Source: an uncultured Enorma sp.
GTDB lineage: Bacteria; Actinomycetota; Coriobacteriia; Coriobacteriales; Coriobacteriaceae
NCBI GenBank assembly: GCA_905210055.1
Contig: CAJLVH010000050.1
Span: 1 to 11,498 of the forward strand
DNA: 11,498 bases
Direction: 5' to 3'
Of this stretch, positions 1 through 6,468 are shown in pieces. The notes under the pieces were generated by a model that saw only the letters and a list, made by a program, of their open reading frames with translations, had not been told where the DNA came from and searched no databases. Each line of letters begins with the position of its first letter. Positions within the stretch are counted from its first letter, which is position 1. The translations under genes were made by a program, and so were the position numbers.

Positions 1-11
1 GCAGAAGATTC

Positions 12-41
12 CACCAGCCAATAACCCCCGTCCCCAATGGC
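12..41 (-). repeat. GGGGACGGG-type interspersed repeat, copy 1
   Basis: This 30-bp element matches 28 of 30 bases with the element at 4931-4960. On the minus strand it begins GCCATTGGGGACGGGGG and ends in GGCTGGTG. It lies 4 bp past the nrdG stop codon, and the other copy lies 7 bp past the argH stop, in the same orientation. The ends GCCA and TGGC can pair, but the stem is only about 4 bp and no U-tract follows, so it is not a canonical terminator. The core TTGGGGACGGG is shared with the larger palindrome at 8264-8368. Confidence 0.8.
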
Positions 42-45
42 GGAT

Positions 46-666
46 TTACATGGAATGCGTTGCATACACCTGCTCGTCCCGCCACAGGCAGACGGCATCG
101 GCAGGCGAGCAACCGCGGCGGGCAGCCTCGACACGCGTGGCATTCATATCGATAACCCGCTGGTTCGATGAACCGCGAAAGCGCAGCGAGATATCGTAGA
201 GCTCTTGCACCCACGGACCGTCGACGAGGATATCGACGCAAGCGAGCAAACGATCCGTCACCTCGGTGTGATGTCGTCCACCCGGCATGAGTTCATCGAG
301 TGTATCTCCCGTGAAGCACCAGATGGTCTTGGCGGCGACGCTGGACGTGCCCGCGGCAGCACCCGGCGCACCCTCCCCCCGCGGGAACCGTTCGCGCACG
401 CGCTCGAGAAAGTCCACGAGGCCGCGCTGGTTCTCGGGTTCCATGGGCTCGCCGCCGAGCACCGTAAGCCCGTCGCAGAACGGATGATCGAGGCTCGCGA
501 TGATCTCGTCTTCGACCTCGCGTGTGAAGGGCTCGCCGGCAGCAAAGCTCCACGCACCGGAATTGAAGCACCCCGGGCACCCGCGACGACACCCAGAGAC
601 AAACAGCGACGTGCGCACGCCCTCGCCGTTGGCGATATCGGAATACTTAATCTCAGCGTAATTCAT
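46..666 (-). CDS. nrdG: Anaerobic ribonucleoside-triphosphate reductase activating protein (radical SAM activase)
   Basis: The product (206 aa) is the activase that uses S-adenosylmethionine and a 4Fe-4S cluster to install the glycyl radical on NrdD. The cluster-binding CX3CX2C motif is visible at Cys26, Cys30 and Cys33, and the SAM-binding GGEP motif at residues 71-74. The N-terminal YSDIANGEGVRTSLFVSGC segment is typical of the family. The start ATG has a good Shine-Dalgarno sequence, GAGGG, seven bases upstream. The protein is longer than the usual 150-180 aa, largely because of a low-complexity Gly/Ala/Ser stretch at about residues 96-112, which looks like a surface-loop insertion before the conserved IWCFTG strand. 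The gene lies 233 bp downstream of nrdD on the same strand and is probably cotranscribed. The spacer carries two palindromic repeats, and one arm ends three bases before the Shine-Dalgarno sequence. Confidence 0.95.
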   Translation of the reverse strand: MNYAEIKYSDIANGEGVRTSLFVSGCRRGCPGCFNSGAWSFAAGEPFTREVEDEIIASLDHPFCDGLTVLGGEPMEPENQRGLVDFLERVRERFPRGEGAPGAAAGTSSVAAKTIWCFTGDTLDELMPGGRHHTEVTDRLLACVDILVDGPWVQELYDISLRFRGSSNQRVIDMNATRVEAARRGCSPADAVCLWRDEQVYATHSM

Positions 667-680
667 GGCTTTCCCTCAAG

Positions 681-768
681 AGGCCGGCTGCATCGCTCCG
701 TCCTCAAACAGTCCTCGGCTTCGCTTCGCTTGCCTGCGGAACTGCGGGCGGAGCGATGCGGCCGGCCT
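681..768. repeat. Palindromic (REP-like) element 1 in the nrdD-nrdG spacer
   Basis: Bases 681-700 are complementary to 749-768 at 19 of 20 positions, and the odd pair is a G-U wobble on one strand. The loop is 48 bases. The loop words CTCAAACAG (703-711) and AACTGCG (740-746) recur in inverted orientation in element 2 (817-877), so the two elements are diverged copies of one repeat in head-to-head orientation. In the nrdD-nrdG transcript the arm ends three bases before the nrdG Shine-Dalgarno sequence. No U-tract follows, so I read it as a repeat or mRNA-processing/stability hairpin rather than a terminator. Confidence 0.75.
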
Positions 769-816
769 TTGGGCAATCGTCGTGCTCGCGGCAAAGGAAG
801 CGCAAGGGGCGGCGGG

Positions 817-877
817 GCACCCTATCGTTCCGCGCGCAGTTCACGCAGCGCTGTTTGAGCACGGAGTGATAGGGTGC
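817..877. repeat. Palindromic (REP-like) element 2 in the nrdD-nrdG spacer
   Basis: GCACCCTATC (817-826) is the exact complement of GATAGGGTGC (868-877). The stem continues inward for another eight positions with three mismatches that are transitions, allowing wobble pairs on one strand. The loop carries CTGTTTGAG (851-859), the exact complement of CTCAAACAG in the loop of element 1, and a GCAGTT segment matching element 1 in inverted order. The pair is arranged like the inverted repeat pairs of bacterial interspersed mosaic elements. It starts about 20 bp downstream of the nrdD stop. Confidence 0.7.
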
Positions 878-899
878 GTCGCCACCCCGATCGGTTGCT

Positions 900-3122
900 T
901 TACAGGTGCAGCACGCGGTCGCGAATCTCCTCCGTGCGACCCTGGTTCCAGAACTGGGTTCCGATATAGCCGCAGGTACGGCGTGCAACGTTCATCTTCT
1001 CCTGGTCGCGGTTCCCGCAGTTCGGGCACTCCCACACGAGCTTGCCGTCGTCCTCGACGATGCGGATCTCGCCGTCGTAGCCGCACACCTGGCAGTAGTC
1101 GCTCTTGGTGTTGAGCTCCGCGTACATGATGTTCTCGTAGATGTACTGCATGACGCGGATGACAGCCTTAAGGTTATCCTGCATGTTGGGCACCTCGACG
1201 TACGAGATGGCGCCGCCGGGCGAAAGCGCCTGGAACTCGCTCTCGAACTTGAGCTTATCGAAGGCGTCGATCTCCTCGCTCACGTGCACGTGGTAGCTGT
1301 TCGTGATGTAGCCCTTGTCCGTCACGCCCGGGATGATGCCGAAGCGGCGCTGCAAGCACTTCGCGAACTTGTACGTCGTGGACTCGAGCGGCGTGCCGTA
1401 GAGCGAGTAGTCGATGTCCTCGGCAGCCTTCCACTCGGCGCACTTATCGTTCATGCGCTGCATGACGGCGAGCGCGAAATCCTTGCCGTGTTCGTCGGTG
1501 TGGCTCACGCCCTTCATGTACTTCACGCACTCGTAGAGGCCGGCATAGCCGAGCGAGATGGTCGAATAGCCGCCATAGAGCAGCTTGTCGATGGTCTCAC
1601 CCTTGTTAAGGCGTGCGAGCGCACCGTACTGCCACAGAATCGGCGCGGCGTCGGAAAGCGTGCCCTTGAGGCGCTCGTGACGGCAGCGCAGCGCCCTGTG
1701 GCAGAGCTCGAGGCGCTCGTCGAAGAGCTCCCAGAACCTCGCCTCGTCGCGCCCCGAAGAGCAGGCCACGTCCACGAGGTTGATCGTCACGACGCCCTGG
1801 TTGAAGCGGCCGTAGTACTTCGGCTTGCCCGGCTCGTAGTTCTTGGCGCGCGCCACGTTGTCGAAGCCGTTGCCCGAACGGTCCGGCGTGAGGAAGCTGC
1901 GGCATCCCATGCAGGTGTAGACGTCGCCCTCGCCCGGCTTCTCGCCCTTCGAAAGCTTGAGCTCGCGCATCTTCTTCGCGGAGATGTAATCTGGCACCAT
2001 GCGCTTGGCGGTGCACTTCGCCGCAAGCTGCGTGAGGTAGAAGTAGGGGCTCCCCTCGTAGACGTTGTCCTCGTCGAGCACGTAGATGAGCTTGGGGAAC
2101 GCCGGGGTAATCCACACGCCCGCCTCGTTCTTCACGCCCTCGTAGCGCTGGCGGAGCGTCTCCTCGATGATAAGCGCCAGATCGCGCTTCTCCGCCTCGC
2201 TGCGCGCCTCGCCCAGGCACATGTACACCGTCACGAACGGTGCCTGGCCGTTCGTGGTCATGAGGGTCACGACCTGGTATTGGATGGTCTGCACGCCGCG
2301 GCGGATCTCGTCACGCAGGCGCTCCTCAACGACTTCGGAAACCTTCTCCGCAGGCGCCTCGAAGCCGAGCTCGGAAAGCTCGCGCTCGACCTGGCGGCGA
2401 ATCTTCTGCCGGCTCACCTCGACGAAGGGCGCCAGGTGCGTGAGCGAGATGGACTGGCCGCCGTACTGGCAGCTCGCTACCTGCGCGATGATCTGCGTAG
2501 CGATGTTGCACGCAGTGGAGAAGCTGTGCGGGCGCTCGATCATGGTGCCCGAGATGACGGTGCCGTTCTGCAGCATGTCCTCGAGGTTCACGAGGTCGCA
2601 GTTGTGCATGTGCTGGGCGAAGTAGTCCGAATCATGGAAGTGGATGATGCCCTCGTTGTGCGCCTCGACCACGTCCGCCGGCAAGAGCACGCGCTGCGTG
2701 AGGTCCTTCGATACCTCTCCCGCCATGTAATCGCGCTGCACGGAGTTCACCGTGGGGTTCTTGTTGGAGTTCTCCTGCTTGACCTCTTCGTTGTTGCACT
2801 CGATGAGCGAAAGAATCTTGTCGTCGGTGGTGTTCTTCTGGCGCTTCAGGCTCTGCACATAGCGGTAGATGATGTACTTGCGCGCGACCTCGAACTTATC
2901 GAGCTTCATGAGCTCGTCTTCCACGAGGTCCTGGATCTCCTCCACGGAGACCGTGTGGCCGGCGTTCTCACACGCATCCGCGACGTTCTGCGCGGCGTAG
3001 ACCACCTGGCGCTCGGTAAGGCGGTCGGTCTCCTGGACATCGCCGTTGGCGCCACGGATGGCGTTCTCGATTTTGGTGATGTCGAAAGCGACTTCGGTGC
3101 CGTTGCGCTTGATGATCTTCAT
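900..3122 (-). CDS. nrdD: Anaerobic ribonucleoside-triphosphate reductase (class III, glycyl radical)
   Basis: The 740-aa product reduces ribonucleoside triphosphates to deoxyribonucleoside triphosphates in the absence of oxygen. It starts with an ATP-cone allosteric domain (about residues 1-95, opening MKIIKRNGTEVAFD), followed by the ten-stranded barrel. Candidate catalytic cysteines are Cys175 (in HNCDLVNLEDMLQNG) and Cys407 (in CMGCRSF). The C-terminus has four zinc-ligand cysteines (677, 680, 699, 702) and the glycyl-radical loop RRTCGY, with Gly718 the likely radical site. The length agrees with the family (E. coli about 712). The ATG is preceded by AAAGG at a six-base spacing. NrdR-like boxes lie 68-114 bp upstream of the start codon. 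The gene is followed by nrdG, its activase. A 756-aa plus-strand reading frame across the same bases is antisense shadow. Confidence 0.97.
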   Translation of the reverse strand: MKIIKRNGTEVAFDITKIENAIRGANGDVQETDRLTERQVVYAAQNVADACENAGHTVSVEEIQDLVEDELMKLDKFEVARKYIIYRYVQSLKRQKNTTDDKILSLIECNNEEVKQENSNKNPTVNSVQRDYMAGEVSKDLTQRVLLPADVVEAHNEGIIHFHDSDYFAQHMHNCDLVNLEDMLQNGTVISGTMIERPHSFSTACNIATQIIAQVASCQYGGQSISLTHLAPFVEVSRQKIRRQVERELSELGFEAPAEKVSEVVEERLRDEIRRGVQTIQYQVVTLMTTNGQAPFVTVYMCLGEARSEAEKRDLALIIEETLRQRYEGVKNEAGVWITPAFPKLIYVLDEDNVYEGSPYFYLTQLAAKCTAKRMVPDYISAKKMRELKLSKGEKPGEGDVYTCMGCRSFLTPDRSGNGFDNVARAKNYEPGKPKYYGRFNQGVVTINLVDVACSSGRDEARFWELFDERLELCHRALRCRHERLKGTLSDAAPILWQYGALARLNKGETIDKLLYGGYSTISLGYAGLYECVKYMKGVSHTDEHGKDFALAVMQRMNDKCAEWKAAEDIDYSLYGTPLESTTYKFAKCLQRRFGIIPGVTDKGYITNSYHVHVSEEIDAFDKLKFESEFQALSPGGAISYVEVPNMQDNLKAVIRVMQYIYENIMYAELNTKSDYCQVCGYDGEIRIVEDDGKLVWECPNCGNRDQEKMNVARRTCGYIGTQFWNQGRTEEIRDRVLHL

Positions 3123-3172
3123 GGTATGCCTTTCGCGTTTGTTGAACGTCTGTCAAATTATTCTGCCGTTTC

Positions 3173-3178
3173 ATAGTA
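3173..3178 (-). promoter_or_regulatory. Possible -10 element for nrdD
   Basis: On the minus strand this reads TACTAT, matching four of six bases of TATAAT. It lies about 50 bp before the nrdD ATG. The proximal NrdR box (3190-3205) would cover its -35 region, as expected for a repressor-controlled promoter. No good -35 hexamer is visible. A perfect TTGACA nearby (minus strand, 3151-3156) has no -10 partner and is too close to the start codon. Confidence 0.3.
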
Positions 3179-3189
3179 CGCGAGAAATC

Positions 3190-3236
3190 ACCCCATATTC
3201 TGTGGATTTTTTTCTGCATACCACTACATATTGTGT
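3190..3236 (-). promoter_or_regulatory. Pair of NrdR-box-like operators upstream of nrdD
   Basis: NrdR boxes are 16-bp imperfect palindromes close to ACACTATATATAGTGT, usually in pairs about three helical turns apart upstream of reductase operons. Bases 3221-3236 (CCACTACATATTGTGT) match this form at 13 of 16 positions. Bases 3190-3205 (ACCCCATATTCTGTGG) match at about 11 of 16. The boxes are 31 bp apart start to start, the spacing known for NrdR pairs. They lie in a local AT-rich island in otherwise GC-rich DNA. The better box is the distal one. I infer ATP/dATP-responsive NrdR repression of nrdD-nrdG; no nrdR gene is in the window. Confidence 0.65.
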
Positions 3237-3240
3237 TTTT

Positions 3241-3640
3241 GCAGCTCAGAGAATTGTGCTGATTCCGAATCACATTAACGCTTGGTTGCCGTCTGAATCT
3301 GCTTGCGCGGGCGCGCGTTCCCTACCAGCGAAGAATGTGAGACCCCTGTCCCAAACCGTTCGCAGAAATCCACACGTTCTGCGAAAGCACGCGCCAGGGG
3401 GCACGGAAAAACTTCAGAGATTCGCTCTTGACCAACATGTTGTGGCGAAGCAAGACGGTGGGCGCCCGTCTTGTACGCCGCCTCAGCAGAGTCCCTCATC
3501 TCCCGCACACCACCCCCCAGGCGCCACGTCGACATTTTCCGCCACTTTCATCTTCTTGATTCCATATTCTGGCGGAAAAGGTCGACGTCACGGAAAAGCG
3601 GAGGGGCGGAACGCGCGAAATCACCCTAGGGATTTCAACG
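3241..3640. other. Divergent non-coding region rich in inverted repeats
   Basis: Between the NrdR boxes of nrdD and the promoter of the plus-strand exporter I see no convincing gene. The reading frames that cross it lack ribosome sites and resemble no protein I recognise. It contains a 9-bp inverted repeat TTCGCAGAA/TTCTGCGAA (3359-3367 and 3377-3385), the palindrome CAACATGTTG (3433-3442), an 8-bp stem CAAGACGG/CCGTCTTG (3451-3458 and 3466-3473), and two longer elements listed separately. None is followed by a run of T on either strand, so none is a clear intrinsic terminator. Confidence 0.6.
3526..3588. repeat. Long inverted repeat upstream of the cation exporter
   Basis: Bases 3526-3544 pair with 3570-3588 at 18 of 19 positions; the single A-G mismatch is at 3534/3580. 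The loop is 25 bases. The outer arm contains the palindromic word GTCGAC and the inner arm TTTTCCGCCA. It ends 112 bp before the exporter start codon and 62 bp before the proposed -10. It could be a structured mRNA leader only if a promoter lies further upstream; otherwise it is an upstream operator or a small palindromic repeat. It lacks the sequence landmarks I know for the manganese yybP-ykoY riboswitch. Confidence 0.65.
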
Positions 3641-3655
3641 AAAACGGCCTACAAT
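3617..3655 (+). promoter_or_regulatory. Putative promoter and operator of the cation exporter
   Basis: TACAAT at 3650-3655 matches the -10 consensus at five of six positions and lies 45 bp before the ATG. The -35 position has no good TTGACA match. It is occupied by an imperfect palindrome at 3617-3636 (GAAATC, a CCCTAGGG core, GATTTC). A palindrome over a weak -35 is a common arrangement for a metal-responsive regulator, but I cannot assign a family from it. Confidence 0.4.
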
Positions 3656-3700
3656 GGGTGCTTTGGAATCACCGGCTTCATCTTGGAAGGTGGCATCTCG

Positions 3701-4879
3701 ATGATCGACTGGCTGGTGCGACATTTCGTCAAAGACGCCTCCGATACCTCGAATCCCGCCGTGCGCACGCGCTACGGCCAGTTCGCAGGCATCGTCGGGA
3801 TCATCTGCAACATCCTGCTATGCCTGGGCAAGGGCGCGATCGGCCTCATCTCGGGTTCGGTCTCGATCGTGGCAGACGCGGTGAATAACCTCTCCGACGC
3901 GGCGTCGAACATCGTGAGCCTTCTGGGCTTCAAGCTGGCGAGCCGCCCTGCAGACCCGGAGCACCCCTATGGACATGGCCGCTATGAGTACCTCGCCGGC
4001 CTCGTGGTCGCGGCGCTCGTACTCGCCATCGGCATCAACCTCACCTGGTCGTCCTTCCAAAAGATCCTCGCACCCGAGCCCACGGAGTTCTCCGCTGCGC
4101 TCGTGGCGGTGCTCGTACTCTCCATCCTCGTGAAGCTGTGGATGGCGGCGTTCAACCGCACGCTCGGCCGGCGCATCGATTCCGACACGCTCGCCGCGAC
4201 GGCGGTGGACTCGCGCAACGACGTCATCAGCACGGGCGCGGTGCTCATCTGCGCCTGTATCTCACATGTGACGGGCGTCGAGCTCGACGGTTGGGCGGGC
4301 GCCGCGGTGGGGCTTTTCATCTGCGTGAGCGGCGTGCAGCTCTTGGGCGAGACCATCAGCCCGCTCCTCGGTCAGGCGCCGAGCGCAGAACTCGTCGGCC
4401 ACATCCACGACAAGATCATGAGCTATCCCGGCGTGCTTGGCACCCACGACCTCATGGTGCACGACTACGGCCCCGGGCGTCAGTTCGCGAGCGCGCACGT
4501 GGAGATGGCCGCCGAAGCGGACCCCATGGAGAGCCACGACCTCATCGACAACATCGAGCAAGACTTCAAAACGCAGGACGGCCTCATCGTCACGCTGCAC
4601 TACGACCCCATCGTGACGGACGACCCCACCGTCGCAGACATGCGCAACTGGATCAGCCAGGCGGTGAAGATCATCGATCCGCGCCTCACCATCCATGACC
4701 TGCGCTGCGTCCCCGGCCCCACGCACACGAACGTCATCTTCGACTGCGTGCGCCCACACGGGCTCGAGATCAGCGACACCCAGCTCAAGCGGCGCATCGA
4801 CGAGATTGTGCGCGACCACTACCCGAAGACGTTCACGAAAATCACCGTCGACGAAAGCTACGTGAGCTCGGAGCAGTAG
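3701..4879 (+). CDS. Cation diffusion facilitator family transporter, probable Mn2+ efflux
   Basis: The 392-aa membrane protein has the CDF plan: about six transmembrane helices within residues 26-212, the HPYGHGRYEYLAG signature after helix 2 (residues 88-100), and a cytoplasmic ferredoxin-like domain at about 220-305. By alignment with E. coli YiiP, the transport-site positions are Asn62 and Asp66 in helix 2 and Asp170 and Asp174 in helix 5. Zinc CDFs usually have a His at the third position; Asn/Asp-Asp with Asp-Asp is the pattern reported for manganese CDFs such as MntE. An extra C-terminal region (about 311-392, with IHDLRCVPGPTHTNVIFD) resembles a second small alpha/beta domain, known to me from Firmicutes homologues. 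I chose ATG 3701 over an in-frame TTG at 3683 because GGAAGGTGG lies just before it. The gene converges on argH. Confidence 0.9.
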   Translation: MIDWLVRHFVKDASDTSNPAVRTRYGQFAGIVGIICNILLCLGKGAIGLISGSVSIVADAVNNLSDAASNIVSLLGFKLASRPADPEHPYGHGRYEYLAGLVVAALVLAIGINLTWSSFQKILAPEPTEFSAALVAVLVLSILVKLWMAAFNRTLGRRIDSDTLAATAVDSRNDVISTGAVLICACISHVTGVELDGWAGAAVGLFICVSGVQLLGETISPLLGQAPSAELVGHIHDKIMSYPGVLGTHDLMVHDYGPGRQFASAHVEMAAEADPMESHDLIDNIEQDFKTQDGLIVTLHYDPIVTDDPTVADMRNWISQAVKIIDPRLTIHDLRCVPGPTHTNVIFDCVRPHGLEISDTQLKRRIDEIVRDHYPKTFTKITVDESYVSSEQ

Positions 4880-4930
4880 ACTGCGGAGGGGCGGGGCTAT
4901 GAAACGTCCGGGGTAATTTCACATCAGCCT

Positions 4931-4960
4931 CACCAGCCAAAATCCCCCGTCCCCAATGGC
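4931..4960 (-). repeat. GGGGACGGG-type interspersed repeat, copy 2
   Basis: The element matches the one at 12-41 at 28 of 30 bases and has the same orientation. It is 7 bp beyond the argH stop codon, between the convergent ends of the cation exporter and argH. A GGGCGGGGC word (4889-4897) and GCTCCGCCC (4959-4967) could pair around the spacer with one wobble, but there is no U-tract. I see no certain terminator between the two genes. Confidence 0.8.
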
Positions 4961-4967
4961 TCCGCCC

Positions 4968-6392
4968 TTACAGGCAGCCCATCTCGACCACAGGTGATAG
5001 CAGCTTCACGGCGTTCTCGTCCACGAGGTAGCGTGCTTGGGCGCGACGCAGCTGTTCCGCCACAGCCGCAGGTGCCGTACCGCCCTCGGTGGTGCGCGCC
5101 GCGACGATCGCATCGAGGTCGAATGCCCCGGTGATATCCGCGTCGAACAGCTCGCTCGCCGCCCGAAACGTCGCGAGCGGCAGCTCGGAAATATCACAGC
5201 CGGCTTTTTCTGCCTCCAACACAAGATGTCCCACCACCGCGTGCGCCTCGCGGAACGGCATACCGCGTTTAGCAAGGTAATCGGCCACGTCCGTCGCGGC
5301 GAGGTGCCCGCGCTCCATGGATGCGCGCATGCGGTCCGCGTTGACGACCCAGGTGGACACCATGCCCGCCATAACGGCAAGGCACTGCTCGAGCGTATGC
5401 GCCGCGTCGAGCGCACCCTCCTTGTCCTCCTGCATGTCCTTGTTATAGGCGAGCGGCAAACCCTTCATCGTCACAAGCAGCTGCACGAGGTCGCCCACCA
5501 CGCGCCCCGTCTTGCCGCGGATAAGTTCGGCGAAATCGGGATTTTTCTTCTGTGGCATGATGGACGAGCCCGTGGAGTACGCATCCGAAAGCGTGATAAA
5601 GCCGAACTCCTGGCTTGACCACAGCACGATCTCTTCCGAAAGCCGCGAGAGATGCACGGCCATGACGCTGCATGCGTATTCAAGATCGAGCAGGAAATCG
5701 CGGTCGCTCACAGCGTCGAGCGAGTTCTCGATCACGCGCGTGAAGCCTAGCCGGTGCGCCGTCATCTGGCGGTCGAGGGGATACGTAGTGCCTGCGAGCG
5801 CCGCCGCACCGAGCGGCGAGGCATCCGCCGCGTCGAATGCGGCGGAGAGGCGCGTGAAGTCACGCGTGAGCATCCATACATAGGCAAGCAGATGATGCGC
5901 GAAAAGCACCGGTTGAGCATGCTGAAGGTGCGTCATGCCGGGAAGCACCGTCGCGCCCGCTTGATCGGCGGCATGAAGAAGCGCCGCGCGCAGGTCAAGG
6001 TTCGCCTGCATAAGGTTCTTGGTGAGCGCCTTCGCCGCAAGGCGCGTATCGGTCGCAACCTGGTCGTTCCGCGAGCGCCCGGTGTGCAGGCGACCGCCGG
6101 CCTCGCCGATGCGCCGCGTAAGCTCGGCCTCGATCGCCATGTGGATGTCCTCATCCGCGATATCGAACGTGAAGTTGCCGGCATCGATGTCGTGCTCGAT
6201 ATTCTCGAGCCCGTCGCAGATGGCTTCGGCGTCTTCCTCGGAGATGATCCCCTGCGCGGCGAGCATCCGCGCATGCGCTCGCGACCCCGCGATATCTTGC
6301 TTGTACAACGCCTTATCGACCGGCAGCGACGCGCCAAACGCCTGCGTCGAGAGCGCTGCACCCTCTTCGAACCTACCGTCCCACAATGCCAT
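4968..6392 (-). CDS. argH: Argininosuccinate lyase
   Basis: The 474-aa product cleaves argininosuccinate to arginine and fumarate, the last step of arginine synthesis, as a cytoplasmic homotetramer. It belongs to the fumarase/aspartase superfamily. Family motifs are in order: LHTGRSRNDQVATD (102-115), TH at 154-155 in the PGMTHLQHAQP segment (catalytic histidine region), and the superfamily signature GSSIMPQKKNPD (275-286), whose loop holds the catalytic serine. The length is near the usual 455-470. The start opens MALWDGRF, as expected for ArgH, although the ribosome site is weak (GGGA about ten bases upstream). It follows argG by 76 bp on the same strand, which suggests one argGH transcript. 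The GGGGACGGG repeat follows its stop. Confidence 0.96.
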   Translation of the reverse strand: MALWDGRFEEGAALSTQAFGASLPVDKALYKQDIAGSRAHARMLAAQGIISEEDAEAICDGLENIEHDIDAGNFTFDIADEDIHMAIEAELTRRIGEAGGRLHTGRSRNDQVATDTRLAAKALTKNLMQANLDLRAALLHAADQAGATVLPGMTHLQHAQPVLFAHHLLAYVWMLTRDFTRLSAAFDAADASPLGAAALAGTTYPLDRQMTAHRLGFTRVIENSLDAVSDRDFLLDLEYACSVMAVHLSRLSEEIVLWSSQEFGFITLSDAYSTGSSIMPQKKNPDFAELIRGKTGRVVGDLVQLLVTMKGLPLAYNKDMQEDKEGALDAAHTLEQCLAVMAGMVSTWVVNADRMRASMERGHLAATDVADYLAKRGMPFREAHAVVGHLVLEAEKAGCDISELPLATFRAASELFDADITGAFDLDAIVAARTTEGGTAPAAVAEQLRRAQARYLVDENAVKLLSPVVEMGCL

Positions 6393-6468
6393 GGATGCTG
6401 TATCCCGTCTTTCCCGCGAATAACTTGAAAGTTGACCGTTCAGAGCGTCTTGGAGCTCTTACCGGGCG

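Noticed and set aside
681..768. Intrinsic terminator between nrdD and nrdG
   Set aside because: The stem is strong but no T-run follows on either strand, and nrdG with its SD lies directly downstream.
205..858. Plus-strand frame across nrdG and the palindromic spacer
   Set aside because: It overlaps nrdG antisense and the REP-like elements; composition is non-protein-like.
906..3176. 756-aa plus-strand open frame opposite nrdD
   Set aside because: It is the antisense of nrdD in high-GC codon-biased DNA. It is rich in His, Arg, Leu and Val repeats, has no recognisable domain, and nrdD is certain.
3275..3535. 86-aa minus-strand frame in the divergent region
   Set aside because: No good ribosome site or recognisable domain, and it overlaps several inverted repeats.
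3526..3588. yybP-ykoY manganese riboswitch before the exporter
   Set aside because: The conserved loop sequences of that riboswitch are not visible; only a plain inverted repeat is present.
6422..6433. AACTT-GA-AAGTT hairpin between argG and argH
   Set aside because: Only five pairs with a two-base loop; too small to call a functional element.
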